A stretch of 64,000 nt of DNA from an uncultured Parabacteroides sp. (GCF_902493135.1 NZ_CABUOD010000004.1:62001-126000); one strand, 5' to 3'; numbered from the stretch's first letter, positions 34,241 to 43,387 are shown. Numbers and translations: made by a program. The notes: a model not told the origin generated them from the letters alone.

Positions 34241-37200
34241 ATGGGATTTAATGAATTTATGACGAAGCTGTTCGGCAATAAGTCGCAGCGTGACCTGAAA
34301 GAAATTACCCCGTATGTGGATAAGATCAAGGCCGTATATCCGTCAATCCAAAAGCTCTCGAACGATGAGCTTCGTGCAAAAACAGATGAAATCAAACAGC
34401 GTATCCAGGATTATGTAGCCGATGAACGCGCCCAAGTAGAAGAACTGCGTAAAGGCATCGACGACAAGGAACTGGAAGAACGTGAAGCGATCTGGGCGGA
34501 AGTAGACAAGATCGAAAAGAATATCACGGAAAAGATGGAAGTAGTATTGGAAGAATCCCTTCCTGAAGTATTCTCCATCATGAAAGATACAGCCCGCCGT
34601 TTTTCCGAAAACGAAACGATCGAAGTAACGGCAAATGACTTCGACCGTAACCTGGCCACCAAATACGACTTTGTGGAAATCGACGGCGACAAGGCTCTCT
34701 ACCATAACCATTGGGTTGCCGGCGGTAACGAAATCACCTGGGACATGGTTCACTACGATGTACAGTTGTTCGGTGGTGTCGTACTGCACAAGGGTAAGAT
34801 TGCCGAAATGGCGACCGGTGAAGGTAAAACATTGGTGGCTACCCTGCCGGTATTCCTGAACGCATTGACTCGTAACGGTGTGCATGTGGTAACCGTGAAC
34901 GACTACCTGTCAAAACGTGACTCGGAATGGATGGGCCCGTTGTATATGTTCCACGGACTGTCGGTAGACTGTATCGACAAGCACCAGCCGAACTCCGATG
35001 CCCGCCGCGCCGCTTACAATGCCGACATCACGTTCGGAACGAACAACGAATTCGGTTTCGACTACCTGCGTGACAATATGGCGATCAGCCCGAACGACCT
35101 CGTACAGCGCAAACATAACTATGCCATTGTCGATGAGGTCGACTCCGTATTGATCGATGACGCCCGTACGCCGTTGATTATTTCCGGCCCGATCCCCCGT
35201 GGCGAAGAACAGTTGTTCGAACAGTTCCGCCCGAACGTGGAAGTCGTGGTAAATGCCCAGAAAGATCTTTGTTCCAAGATGCTGATCGAAGCCAAGAAGA
35301 AAATGGCAAGCAGTGACCAGAAAGAGGTGGAAGAAGGTTCTGTCCAGTTATACCGTTCCTTCAAGGGGTATCCGCGTAACAAGGCGCTGATCAAATTCCT
35401 GAGCGAACAGGGCGTAAAAGCCCAGATGTTGAAGACCGAAGAATACTTCATGTCTGAAAACATGCGCCACATGCACGAAGCGACAGACGAACTGTACTTC
35501 GTGATCGATGAAAAGAATAACAGTATCGAATTGACTGATAAAGGTATCGACTTGCTGACCGGCAAGACCGACGACCCGACATTCTTCGTATTGCCGGATA
35601 TCACCTCCCAGCTTTCCCAGTTGGAACATATCCAGAATGAAGAAGAAAAACAAGCCAAGAAAGATGAATTGCTGGCCAACTACTCTGTCAAGAGTGAACG
35701 TGTACATACGATCAACCAGTTGCTGAAAGCCTACACCTTGTTCGAGAAAGACGACGAATATGTCGTGATGGACAACAAGGTCATGATCGTCGACGAACAA
35801 ACAGGCCGTATCATGGACGGACGACGCTACTCCGACGGCTTGCACCAGGCAATCGAAGCCAAGGAAGGTGTAAAAGTCGAAGCAGCCACACAAACATTCG
35901 CTACGATCACCTTGCAGAACTACTTCCGTATGTACCACAAGCTGTCAGGTATGACCGGTACGGCTGAAACGGAAGCCGGTGAATTCTGGGACATCTACAA
36001 ACTGGATGTTGTCGTAATCCCGACAAACCGCCCGATCGCCCGCAACGATATGAACGACCGCATCTACAAGACGAAACGCGAAAAATATAACGCTGTAATC
36101 GATGAGATCGTCCAGTTGACCGAAGCAGGGCGCCCGGTACTGGTGGGTACGACATCCGTCGAAATCTCCGAATTGTTGAGCCGTATGCTTACCATGCGTA
36201 AGATTAAACATAACGTCTTGAACGCAAAGTTGCACCAGAAAGAAGCAGAAATCGTGGCGACTGCCGGACAGAGCAGTACGGTGACGATCGCTACCAATAT
36301 GGCCGGTCGTGGTACCGATATTAAGCTGTCGCAGGAAGTAAAAGCAGCCGGCGGTTTGGCCATCATCGGTACGGAACGTCATGAAAGCCGTCGTGTAGAC
36401 CGCCAGTTACGTGGCCGTGCCGGACGTCAGGGCGATCCGGGTTCTTCCGTATTCTTCGTTTCTCTGGAAGACGATTTGATGCGTCTGTTCGCATCCGAAA
36501 AGATCGCCGGACTGATGGACAAATTAGGGTTTAAGGAAGGTGAAGTACTGGAACACAGCATGCTTAGCAAATCCGTTGAACGCGCCCAGAAGAAAGTGGA
36601 AGAAAACAACTTCGGCATCCGTAAGCGCCTGTTGGAATACGACGATGTGATGAACTCGCAACGTAACGTAATTTATACCCGCCGCCGTCACGCCCTGATG
36701 GGAGAACGTATCGGTCTGGACGTATTAAATACGATTTATGATACTTCCGTTGCCATCGTCGACCAGCATGCCGATGGCGACTACGAAGGTTTCAAGCTGG
36801 AACTGTTCAAGACTTTCGCGATGGAATGTCCGTTCACGGAAGAAGAATTCAAGAGTGGCAAAGCCGACAAGCTGGCCGATAAGCTGTTCGATGAAGCGCT
36901 GCAACTGTTCAAACGCCGCATGGAACGCATGACTCAGGTTGCCAACCCGGTCATCAAACAGGTTTACGAACATCAGGGCGCCATGTATGAAAACATCATG
37001 ATTCCTATCACGGATGGTAAACGTATGTATAATGTTTCCTGCAACCTGAAAGAAGCTTACGAAACGGAAAGCAAAGCCATCACGAAAGCATTCCAGAAAT
37101 CGATCGTCCTGCACACTATCGACGAAGCTTGGAAAGAACACCTGCGTGAGATGGACGAACTGCGTCACTCGGTACAGAATGCCAGCTACGAAAACAAAGA

Positions 37201-37600
37201 TCCTCTGTTGATCTACAAGCTGGAATCTTACAACCTGTTCAAGAATATGGTGGATGTAATGAACCGTAAGACAGCTGCTGTCCTGATGCGTGGTCAGATC
37301 CCTGTTCGCGAAGAACCGACCGAAGAAGAAAAGCAGGCTATGGCAGCCCGTCAGGCTGCGATGGAAGAGGCAGCCCGTCAGCGTATCGCCATCCAGAGAG
37401 CAGAAGCCGAACGCCGCCAGGACATGAGCAAATATCGTGCTCAAAAGACCGATATCACCGGTAACAACAATCCGGAAGAACGTGCCCCGCAACAACCGCG
37501 CCAGGAACCGATCCGCGCCGAAAAACGTGTAGGGCGCAACGATCCCTGTCCTTGCGGAAGCGGTAAGAAATACAAGAACTGCCACGGACAAGGTTTATAG
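34241..37600 (+). CDS. secA: Preprotein translocase ATPase SecA
   Basis: 1119 residues, longer than E. coli SecA (901) because of insertions usual in Bacteroidota. Walker A is MATGEGKT, Walker B VDEVDSVLIDDARTP, and the helicase motif TNMAGRGTDIKL and RQLRGRAGRQGDPG are intact. The C-terminal zinc-binding tail is NDPCPCGSGKKYKNCHG. It drives precursor proteins through SecYEG; secG is at 7225. It is followed by a strong terminator and preceded by 111 bp with no clear promoter, so it may be co-transcribed with the phosphatase-like gene. Confidence 0.97.
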   Translation: MGFNEFMTKLFGNKSQRDLKEITPYVDKIKAVYPSIQKLSNDELRAKTDEIKQRIQDYVADERAQVEELRKGIDDKELEEREAIWAEVDKIEKNITEKMEVVLEESLPEVFSIMKDTARRFSENETIEVTANDFDRNLATKYDFVEIDGDKALYHNHWVAGGNEITWDMVHYDVQLFGGVVLHKGKIAEMATGEGKTLVATLPVFLNALTRNGVHVVTVNDYLSKRDSEWMGPLYMFHGLSVDCIDKHQPNSDARRAAYNADITFGTNNEFGFDYLRDNMAISPNDLVQRKHNYAIVDEVDSVLIDDARTPLIISGPIPRGEEQLFEQFRPNVEVVVNAQKDLCSKMLIEAKKKMASSDQKEVEEGSVQLYRSFKGYPRNKALIKFLSEQGVKAQMLKTEEYFMSENMRHMHEATDELYFVIDEKNNSIELTDKGIDLLTGKTDDPTFFVLPDITSQLSQLEHIQNEEEKQAKKDELLANYSVKSERVHTINQLLKAYTLFEKDDEYVVMDNKVMIVDEQTGRIMDGRRYSDGLHQAIEAKEGVKVEAATQTFATITLQNYFRMYHKLSGMTGTAETEAGEFWDIYKLDVVVIPTNRPIARNDMNDRIYKTKREKYNAVIDEIVQLTEAGRPVLVGTTSVEISELLSRMLTMRKIKHNVLNAKLHQKEAEIVATAGQSSTVTIATNMAGRGTDIKLSQEVKAAGGLAIIGTERHESRRVDRQLRGRAGRQGDPGSSVFFVSLEDDLMRLFASEKIAGLMDKLGFKEGEVLEHSMLSKSVERAQKKVEENNFGIRKRLLEYDDVMNSQRNVIYTRRRHALMGERIGLDVLNTIYDTSVAIVDQHADGDYEGFKLELFKTFAMECPFTEEEFKSGKADKLADKLFDEALQLFKRRMERMTQVANPVIKQVYEHQGAMYENIMIPITDGKRMYNVSCNLKEAYETESKAITKAFQKSIVLHTIDEAWKEHLREMDELRHSVQNASYENKDPLLIYKLESYNLFKNMVDVMNRKTAAVLMRGQIPVREEPTEEEKQAMAARQAAMEEAARQRIAIQRAEAERRQDMSKYRAQKTDITGNNNPEERAPQQPRQEPIRAEKRVGRNDPCPCGSGKKYKNCHGQGL

Positions 37601-37617
37601 TCCTAACCGTTGACATT

Positions 37618-37652
37618 AAAACAAAGGCGCCCCAAAAGGTCGCCTTTGTTTT
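37618..37652 (+). terminator. Intrinsic terminator after secA
   Basis: AAAACAAAGGCG pairs with CGCCTTTGTTTT around an 11-nt loop, 18 nt past the secA stop, followed by T-rich sequence. Confidence 0.85.
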
Positions 37653-37682
37653 CTTTATAAATCTAAAAAAACATAAAATCCT

Positions 37683-37713
37683 TTTGTTCCTTACATTACA
37701 CTTACTACCTTAG
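37683..37713 (+). promoter_or_regulatory. Promoter of the secreted TPR gene
   Basis: TTTG (37683-37686), 19 nt, TACCTTAG (37706-37713): correct spacing with one mismatch in the -7 box. The ATG follows at 37746. Confidence 0.55.
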
Positions 37714-37745
37714 TCGAACTAATTTAAATATTACATTTAATCACC

Positions 37746-38480
37746 ATGAAGAAAATTATCTTATTACTGGCTTTTTGCCTGAGTGTAGGCAATTTATTCG
37801 CACAAGATGCGAACGCAGACAAACTGCGCGAAGAAGGAGACGCAGCCATGACTGCAAAAAACTATCCCGAAGTTGTAGCAAAATACAGCGAATACCTGAA
37901 ACTTACGAACTATGAAGATGAAAGCCGTATTTTTAACTGTGCATTTGCGGCTTACAATGCTAAAAAGTATGACGATGCCATCAAATTCTATGACATGGCC
38001 ATTCAAAAGGGCTATAAAGCAGACGATGCTTATGTTGGAAAAGCAATGTCTTTGCGTAGCCAGGACAAAGCAGCCGATTTTACAGCTACAGTTGAAGCAG
38101 GTCTGAAAGCAAATGCCCAGAACGCAAACCTCGAAAAACTTTTGTATGCCTATTGCATGAAAAAAGGACAGGCTGCCCAGAAAGCAGGTAAGACAGCAGA
38201 AGCAGAAGAACTGTTTAAAGACGTATTAGTTGTAGGTAACGCCAAATATAAAGGCAACGCTCTGTACAGCCTCGGCGTTATGTTCTACAATGCAGGTGCA
38301 AAAATCCTGGCAGATGCCAACCCGATCGCAACATCCGATCCTGACAAATACGCAGCTGAAAAGAAAAAGGCAGATGCCCAAATGGCAAAAGCGAAAGGTT
38401 ACCTGGAACAAGCAGTCGCTCTGAACGCAGCCGATGCCAACTCCAAAAAGATCCTGGACGCTATCAACGCAACCAAATAA
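37746..38480 (+). CDS. Secreted TPR protein
   Basis: 244 residues with a signal peptide (MKKIILLLAFCLSVGNLFAQ). The mature part is tandem TPR helices (ADKLREEGDAAMTAKNYPEV, RIFNCAFAAYNAKKYDDAIKFY, KAGKTAEAEELFKDVLVVG) and an Ala/Lys-rich end (KAKGYLEQAVALNAADANSKK). Probably a periplasmic protein-interaction factor; the target is unknown. It stands alone between its own promoter and a strong terminator. Confidence 0.8.
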   Translation: MKKIILLLAFCLSVGNLFAQDANADKLREEGDAAMTAKNYPEVVAKYSEYLKLTNYEDESRIFNCAFAAYNAKKYDDAIKFYDMAIQKGYKADDAYVGKAMSLRSQDKAADFTATVEAGLKANAQNANLEKLLYAYCMKKGQAAQKAGKTAEAEELFKDVLVVGNAKYKGNALYSLGVMFYNAGAKILADANPIATSDPDKYAAEKKKADAQMAKAKGYLEQAVALNAADANSKKILDAINATK

Positions 38481-38502
38481 GCATTGTGTATAACTTGACA
38501 AT

Positions 38503-38532
38503 AAAAAAGAGGACTTCGGTCCTCTTTTTTTA
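38503..38532. terminator. Bidirectional terminator between TPR gene and kinase gene
   Basis: AAAAAAGAGGAC-TTCG-GTCCTCTTTTTTT: a 12-bp stem with a TTCG tetraloop and A/T tracts on both sides, serving the convergent TPR gene (stop 38480) and histidine kinase gene (stop 38591). Confidence 0.9.
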
Positions 38533-38590
38533 TTTATACAGACATCATAGTTCCTTATTATCATTCCATTCAATCAACCTTTCCGGTATA

Positions 38591-39892
38591 TTACTCGAAC
38601 AATATCCTGAACCGGGTCAGCCCGTCCGCATACGTTCTGAGGGAAAAAGAACAGTTGTGTTTCTGGAGCACTTCACGGATAAATATCAAGCCGATGCCCT
38701 GACCGCCGCGTTTGGTGGAAAAGAAGGGGCTGAACAGCTTGGCCTCCGTCTCCTTGTCAATACCTTTTCCGGTGTCGGCGATCTCCAGGCAGACCGGATT
38801 ACGGGAGGTACGGATATAGATCTCGCCATCGTGGTCGATCGATTCGGAGGCGTTCTTGATGATGTTAACCAGCACCTGTTCGAAGAGTGAATTGTCCAGA
38901 TTGACAACCGGCGAAACGGGGTCCAGCTCCATCACGATCCGGATATTCCGGTTCAGGCAAATCGTTTCCATAAAACGCTTGCACGAAAAGACGACCGCAT
39001 TCAGCGGCTGCATCTTGGTTTGCGGCTCCGGTATGCGGACCACGTCGGCAAAGTTCGTGATAAAATGGCTCATACTGTAACAACGCTCTATCGAAACACG
39101 CAGGACTTCACAGATATCTTCCGTATCCTGCATCTCACTGAAGGTCGCCTCAAGCGTGTCCAATGTGGAAGTAATGCCGGCAGTCGTGTTGTTCACCTCG
39201 TGGGCAATCATACGGATCACCTTCTCATACGCTTTCTTTTCGGCCTTAAAGACTTCTTGCGTCAGCATTTCCACCAAATAGAACGAATGATGGAAACCAC
39301 GGTCCACAAACGATGAGTGCGTACATTTATATATATTGGCATCGTTCAGGCGGACTGTCTGCGAATCGTACAAGGGGATCGGTTCCAACTCCGCCGCCAA
39401 AGGTGAATCCAGTTCCGGCAGACGCTTGCCTACGATATCCGGCAGAGAAGGAATTCCCAACATCTTACGAGCCGCCGGATTGACGGAAAGGATTTCCTTA
39501 TCGAGGTTCAACATAATCACTCCCATCGGCGAAGCATTGATCAGCAAATCCAGGAAATGGTTCTGTTCCCGTAGATGCAGGCGTTCGTTCTTCAATTGTT
39601 CCATCATCTTGTTGAAAATATCGACGATGCGGTCCGCCTCCTTCTGCCCCACGTGGCTCAGACGGGAACTGAAATCCTGCTCCTTCAACAATTCCATACC
39701 GTTCCCGATGATATGAAGAGGCTTGATGATACGGCTATAGAACACAAGCAAATAGATGATCGTCAGAATCACGATCCCTTCCACTAAGAAGAACATGAGG
39801 GAGGATTCCGTATAGAAAACATGATAGGTAATGATCGCCAATACGGACAACAACAATGCAGTCAAAATCCAAAACAATCCTCTTATTCTCAT
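38591..39892 (-). CDS. Membrane-bound PAS-domain histidine kinase (NtrB-like)
   Basis: 433 residues. Two N-terminal transmembrane helices (about 7-25 and 33-52) with almost no periplasmic loop, a HAMP-like linker (55-110), a PAS domain (about 110-205, NASPMGVIMLNLDKEIL), a dimerisation box MIAHEVNN with phospho-acceptor His231, and a catalytic domain with NIIKNASESID (N box), ADTGKGID, FFSTK and GGQGIGL. It would sense an intramembrane or cytoplasmic signal and phosphorylate the adjoining NtrC-type regulator (13-nt gap). Last gene of the tolC - regulator - kinase operon. Confidence 0.9.
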   Translation of the reverse strand: MRIRGLFWILTALLLSVLAIITYHVFYTESSLMFFLVEGIVILTIIYLLVFYSRIIKPLHIIGNGMELLKEQDFSSRLSHVGQKEADRIVDIFNKMMEQLKNERLHLREQNHFLDLLINASPMGVIMLNLDKEILSVNPAARKMLGIPSLPDIVGKRLPELDSPLAAELEPIPLYDSQTVRLNDANIYKCTHSSFVDRGFHHSFYLVEMLTQEVFKAEKKAYEKVIRMIAHEVNNTTAGITSTLDTLEATFSEMQDTEDICEVLRVSIERCYSMSHFITNFADVVRIPEPQTKMQPLNAVVFSCKRFMETICLNRNIRIVMELDPVSPVVNLDNSLFEQVLVNIIKNASESIDHDGEIYIRTSRNPVCLEIADTGKGIDKETEAKLFSPFFSTKRGGQGIGLIFIREVLQKHNCSFSLRTYADGLTRFRILFE

Positions 39893-39905
39893 CAGCCGTT
39901 GCGAT

Positions 39906-41279
39906 TTATTTGTCTACAGGGATATCATATTTCTCAAGGCGTCGGTACAGGGCTGCCCGACTGATGCCGAGTGCCGTGGCGACGTGCGAAAGATTACCGG
40001 CATGTGTCTTCAACGCCTGGAGAATTGTTTGCTTTTCCAACTCGTCCAGTGTCAGCCCCTCAAGCGAAGGAGCAACCTCAGCTTTTGCCGACAATGTCGT
40101 ATGGAGGCACTGGCCCTCGAAGTCAGAAGCTTCCAGGACTGCCTTCCCCGATACCAACATCGTCCGTTCCACCAAATTCTTCAACTCACGGATATTACCC
40201 GGATAAGGCAGTTTTTGCAGGAAGGTCAAGGCTTCAGACGAAAAGCGGACAGCAGGCAAGCCGTTCATCTCCGATTGTTTGTCAGCAAAATAGCGTGCCA
40301 ACAAAGGGATGTCGTCCTTACGCTCGCGGAGTGCGGGCAGGTGGACGGTTATCAGGTTGATACGATAAAACAAATCTTCCCGGAACGTGCGCTCAGCCAC
40401 CATTTCACGCAGGTTGCAGTTTGTCGCGCTGACCACACGGATATCGACTTTGCGGGGACGGCTATCGCCCAGTACCTCGAACGTCTGGTCTTGCAGGACG
40501 CGTAGCAGCTTCACCTGACAGGACAGTTCGAGATCCCCTATCTCGTCGAGAAAGATCGTCCCTTTATTTGCCATCTCGAAACGTCCGGTACGGTCGATGT
40601 AAGCATCGGTAAACGCTCCTTTCTTATGTCCGAACATCTCGCTCTCGAAGAGGCTTTGCGAAAGTCCGCCGAGGTTGACCTTTACAAACGGCTCCTTCGC
40701 ACGCGGGCTGTTCGTATGGATCGCTTCGGCAATCAGCTCCTTCCCTGTTCCGCTCTCGCCGGTTATCAGGACGGAAGCGTTGGTCGGAGCGATCCGGGAA
40801 ACCGTCCCCAACACATCCATCAACGGGGCGCTCTGGCCTATGATCTTGTCAAAATGAAATTTATTATCAGCATCCAGGCGGTTCAAAGGCGTTTCCTGCT
40901 CCTTCTTCTGTTCGCTCAATTCGATTGCCGTACGGATGGATTTCAGCAGTACAAGATTGTTCCAGGGTTTGGTCACAAAATCGAAAGCGCCAGCCTGCAT
41001 TCCCTGTACGGCAAGCGAAATAGATCCCCATGCCGTCATCAGGATCACCGGAACGTCGGGCTGGAAAATCTTCACCTTCTTCAACAGTTGTATGCCCTCT
41101 TCACCGGTGGTAGTCAACGTAAAGTTCATATCCATCAGGATAAGTTGCGGCACCGTCCGGCGCACAACAGCCAACGCCTCTTCCGGTCCCGGAACAGCTT
41201 CCGGTTCGAACCCGGCGCGTTTCAACAAGAAGGTTAGCGAAGAACGAACCGCTGCATCATCGTCTACTATCAAGATCAT
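39906..41279 (-). CDS. NtrC-family sigma-54 response regulator
   Basis: 457 residues: receiver domain (1-115, phospho-acceptor Asp50 in LMDMNF, switch Lys in FVTKPW), AAA+ domain with Walker A GESGTGK (174-180), sigma-54 loop GAFTDA (221-226; GAFTGA variant) and GTIFLDEIGDL, and a C-terminal Fis-type HTH (LSHVATALGISRAALYRRLEKY). When phosphorylated by the next-door kinase it should bind upstream dyads and activate sigma-54 promoters. Three such promoters with shared dyads exist in this window, before tolC, the exporter ATPase gene and the adaptor gene, and are the obvious targets. 57 nt downstream of tolC. Confidence 0.92.
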   Translation of the reverse strand: MILIVDDDAAVRSSLTFLLKRAGFEPEAVPGPEEALAVVRRTVPQLILMDMNFTLTTTGEEGIQLLKKVKIFQPDVPVILMTAWGSISLAVQGMQAGAFDFVTKPWNNLVLLKSIRTAIELSEQKKEQETPLNRLDADNKFHFDKIIGQSAPLMDVLGTVSRIAPTNASVLITGESGTGKELIAEAIHTNSPRAKEPFVKVNLGGLSQSLFESEMFGHKKGAFTDAYIDRTGRFEMANKGTIFLDEIGDLELSCQVKLLRVLQDQTFEVLGDSRPRKVDIRVVSATNCNLREMVAERTFREDLFYRINLITVHLPALRERKDDIPLLARYFADKQSEMNGLPAVRFSSEALTFLQKLPYPGNIRELKNLVERTMLVSGKAVLEASDFEGQCLHTTLSAKAEVAPSLEGLTLDELEKQTILQALKTHAGNLSHVATALGISRAALYRRLEKYDIPVDK

Positions 41280-41281
41280 TG

Positions 41282-41320
41282 ATTTATGATTTCAAATTTA
41301 TGATTTATAATTTGCAAATT
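41282..41320. repeat. AT-rich direct/inverted repeats between tolC and the regulator gene
   Basis: ATTTATGATTT at 41282-41292 is repeated as ATTTATGATTTATAA at 41297-41311, and CAAATT/AATTTG elements are interleaved. The same 11-mer occurs at 14530. It may be a transcript-processing hairpin between the two cistrons; no promoter box is visible here. Confidence 0.45.
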
Positions 41321-41336
41321 TATGGAATTAAATCAA

Positions 41337-42818
41337 TTATCGTCTCACGATCTTCTCAAATTCCGCATCGAGAGTCCGGTCATTGATGAAATCATAGAGG
41401 GTGACGCTACGGATATTATAATAGTAGTTCCAATAATCATACAGTTCCTGGATATGTTTCTGCTTTGCCTCATCCTTCGATTGTTGCGCGTCGTTCAAGT
41501 CCAGGATATTGATTTTTCCGATCATGAATGTCTCGATAGAAGTCTTGTAACGCTTCTCGGCGATCGCATCGGCTTCCTGCGCGATCTCCAACTGGGCGGC
41601 CTGGTTGTTGAAATTTTCCACCAACAGGAAAATATCCTGGTTGAAACTGATCTCCTCCTGACGGATCTTGGACAACGTCACATCGCGGTTAGACTCGGCG
41701 ACCTTCACTTTCCCCCGGCGCTTGCCCCAGTCGAGAATCGGTATCGTCATACCGACTTCGACCACCTGGTTTCCTTTCAGCCGGTTATAAGCGGCATCAA
41801 ACGTGTGGTCCTTTCCGGTATAACCGATCGTGGCGAAAAGGTTGATATTGCGGCGGTTTCCTTTAGCTGTCGCGACCTCATAGTCAGCTTCCAGCTGGCG
41901 ACGACGAATATTCTTGGCGAACGAATTGTTTTCCTGCGCTTTTTGCAACACAACCTCATAGATCATCCGCAGAGAAGGGGCGGACTCCGGCAGGATCGGC
42001 TCGATCACCTCCTGTTCGCTCAAACCCAAAAAAGCACGGAGCTGGAACATATGGGCATTGAGACCGGACTGCGCCTCGGTCAGTTTTCCTTTCATCTGCA
42101 AGGCGGACAACTTCAACTGCATCAGTTCACTTTCGGAAATATGGCCGATCTTGCGCTTGGCAACAGCTATCTCATACAGTTTATCGGCATTTTCGAGGTT
42201 CTGTCTGGCAATCTGCAAATTCTCATTCGCCAGCAGCAGATTAAAGAAATAGCCGATCGTGTTGATCGTTACCCCTTCAACGCTCTCGATATAAGCAGCT
42301 TTCGCTTCCTGGTAGCGGACAGGCTCGATGCGCCTTTTCCATTTCTGGTCGTTCACACCGAAAATCGGCTGCGTGAGCGTCAACCCGATAGGCACGCTCA
42401 TATATTCGTTAAAAGCCCCTTTTCCCAACTGTCGGTTGAAATCGAGGGAAGAGTTCAGCGATATCTTACCACCGGTCAAGGCGATGTTCTGATCGATCGA
42501 AATCTCCCCGTTCAAGCCGAGCGAGTTATTCTGGACAAAGGTGTACGAACCGTCGGACTGCTGGTATTTGGAATACTGTTTGTTGTAAGCGGGAAGCGTC
42601 CCCTTGAAGTTGATCTCCGGCAACTGATCGGCGATATGCGTACGGTATTCCCAGTAAGCAGTCTTCAGTTCATTCAAGGCAACCGCAGCATCCACCGATT
42701 GCATTTGCGCCAGATGGATCGCTTCTTTGAGGGTCAGTCTGACTGTATCTTGTTCCTGCGCCTGCAATCCGGTACCCGACAACAGGAGAGAGATAATGAC
42801 TATATAGATCTTTTTCAT
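41337..42818 (-). CDS. tolC: TolC-family outer-membrane efflux protein
   Basis: 493 residues from the ATG at 42816-42818 (MKKIYIVIIS); signal peptide to about TGLQAQ. It has two OEP-type repeats of long helices and short strands: LTLKEAIHLAQMQSVDA at the start, SLGLNGEISIDQNIALTGGKI and LTQPIFGV strands, and the second-repeat VAESNRDVTLSKIRQEEISFNQDIFLLVENF with a late LDLNDAQQSKDEAKQK helix. It forms the outer-membrane channel for the exporter made by the adaptor, ATPase and permeases encoded at 44.3-57.8 kb. Expressed from its own sigma-54 promoter and followed by the regulator and kinase. Confidence 0.9.
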   Translation of the reverse strand: MKKIYIVIISLLLSGTGLQAQEQDTVRLTLKEAIHLAQMQSVDAAVALNELKTAYWEYRTHIADQLPEINFKGTLPAYNKQYSKYQQSDGSYTFVQNNSLGLNGEISIDQNIALTGGKISLNSSLDFNRQLGKGAFNEYMSVPIGLTLTQPIFGVNDQKWKRRIEPVRYQEAKAAYIESVEGVTINTIGYFFNLLLANENLQIARQNLENADKLYEIAVAKRKIGHISESELMQLKLSALQMKGKLTEAQSGLNAHMFQLRAFLGLSEQEVIEPILPESAPSLRMIYEVVLQKAQENNSFAKNIRRRQLEADYEVATAKGNRRNINLFATIGYTGKDHTFDAAYNRLKGNQVVEVGMTIPILDWGKRRGKVKVAESNRDVTLSKIRQEEISFNQDIFLLVENFNNQAAQLEIAQEADAIAEKRYKTSIETFMIGKINILDLNDAQQSKDEAKQKHIQELYDYWNYYYNIRSVTLYDFINDRTLDAEFEKIVRR

Positions 42819-42844
42819 CGTAATAAATGTTTTGTCTTTCCGTT

Positions 42845-42861
42845 GGCAAAAGCTATGCCAA
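42845..42861 (-). promoter_or_regulatory. Sigma-54 promoter of tolC
   Basis: Minus strand TTGGCATAGCTTTTGCC: -24 GG (42859/42858) and -12 GC (42847/42846) are 10 nt apart, the invariant sigma-54 spacing. Start predicted near 42834, 16 nt before the tolC ATG. The element is nearly palindromic, so the plus strand also shows a poorer GG-10-GC. Confidence 0.85.
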
Positions 42862-42904
42862 AAAGATATACAACTGATTATCTGCAACATGTCCAAAACG
42901 ATAG

Positions 42905-42939
42905 TGTCCGAAAATGAACAGTGTGTCCGTTTTTGAAGT
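42905..42939 (-). promoter_or_regulatory. Upstream activator sites of tolC (tandem dyads)
   Basis: TGTCCGAAAATGAACA at 42905-42920 and a half-conserved second copy TGTCCGTTTTTG starting 19 bp later (42924). The first site begins 46 nt from the -24 GG. Same arrangement as at 51357 and 57921. Presumed binding sites for the NtrC-type regulator encoded at 39906. Confidence 0.75.
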
Positions 42940-42947
42940 ATTATTTA

Positions 42948-42955
42948 TATCTTTG
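42948..42955 (+). promoter_or_regulatory. -7 box for dgkA
   Basis: TATCTTTG fits TAnnTTTG, 29 nt before the dgkA ATG. The expected -33 position falls inside the tolC upstream dyads, so the regulator may also influence dgkA. Confidence 0.5.
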
Positions 42956-42983
42956 TCGCGTTCTCTCAAAAACAATAAATAAT

Positions 42984-43355
42984 ATGAAAAACAGCGGCTT
43001 CACTTTTCGTAAACGACTGGCCAGTTTCCGGTATGCATTCAATGGCATCCGTTTATTAATACAAAAAGAGCACAATGCATGGATACATTGTTTCGCAGCT
43101 ATTTGTGTAGTTATAGCCGGCTTTTCTTTTGGTTTATCCAAGACAGAATGGGCAGCAGTCGTGATCGTAATCGGAGCCGTATTATCGGCCGAAGCAGTCA
43201 ATTCATCCATTGAATCATTGGCCGATCTGGTCTCACCCCAATATAACGAAGCGATAAAAAAGACGAAGGACCTCGCAGCAGGTGCCGTTTTAATTATAGC
43301 AATAGCGGCAGCAATAGTCGGATTGATTATTTTTCTTCCTAAACTGGGATTTTAA
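42984..43355 (+). CDS. dgkA: Diacylglycerol/undecaprenol kinase, DgkA family
   Basis: 123 residues from the ATG at 42984 (MKNSGFTFRKRL). Small integral membrane kinase with three helices (about 37-53, 57-77, 97-120). The family motif is EAVNSSIESLADLVSPQYNE followed by KKTKDLAAGAV. It phosphorylates diacylglycerol or undecaprenol in the inner membrane, recycling lipid carriers. Divergent from tolC with the tolC activator sites between them. The PAP2 phosphatase gene 330 bp downstream would catalyse the opposite type of reaction. Confidence 0.9.
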   Translation: MKNSGFTFRKRLASFRYAFNGIRLLIQKEHNAWIHCFAAICVVIAGFSFGLSKTEWAAVVIVIGAVLSAEAVNSSIESLADLVSPQYNEAIKKTKDLAAGAVLIIAIAAAIVGLIIFLPKLGF

Positions 43356-43387
43356 ATAACTATTTAAAAGAATAATCCTTTATTTCA

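Noticed and set aside
41322..42917. 531-codon plus-strand reading frame opposite tolC
   Set aside because: Lies fully antisense to a clear TolC gene, has no ribosome-binding site or promoter, and its composition follows the complementary codons of tolC.
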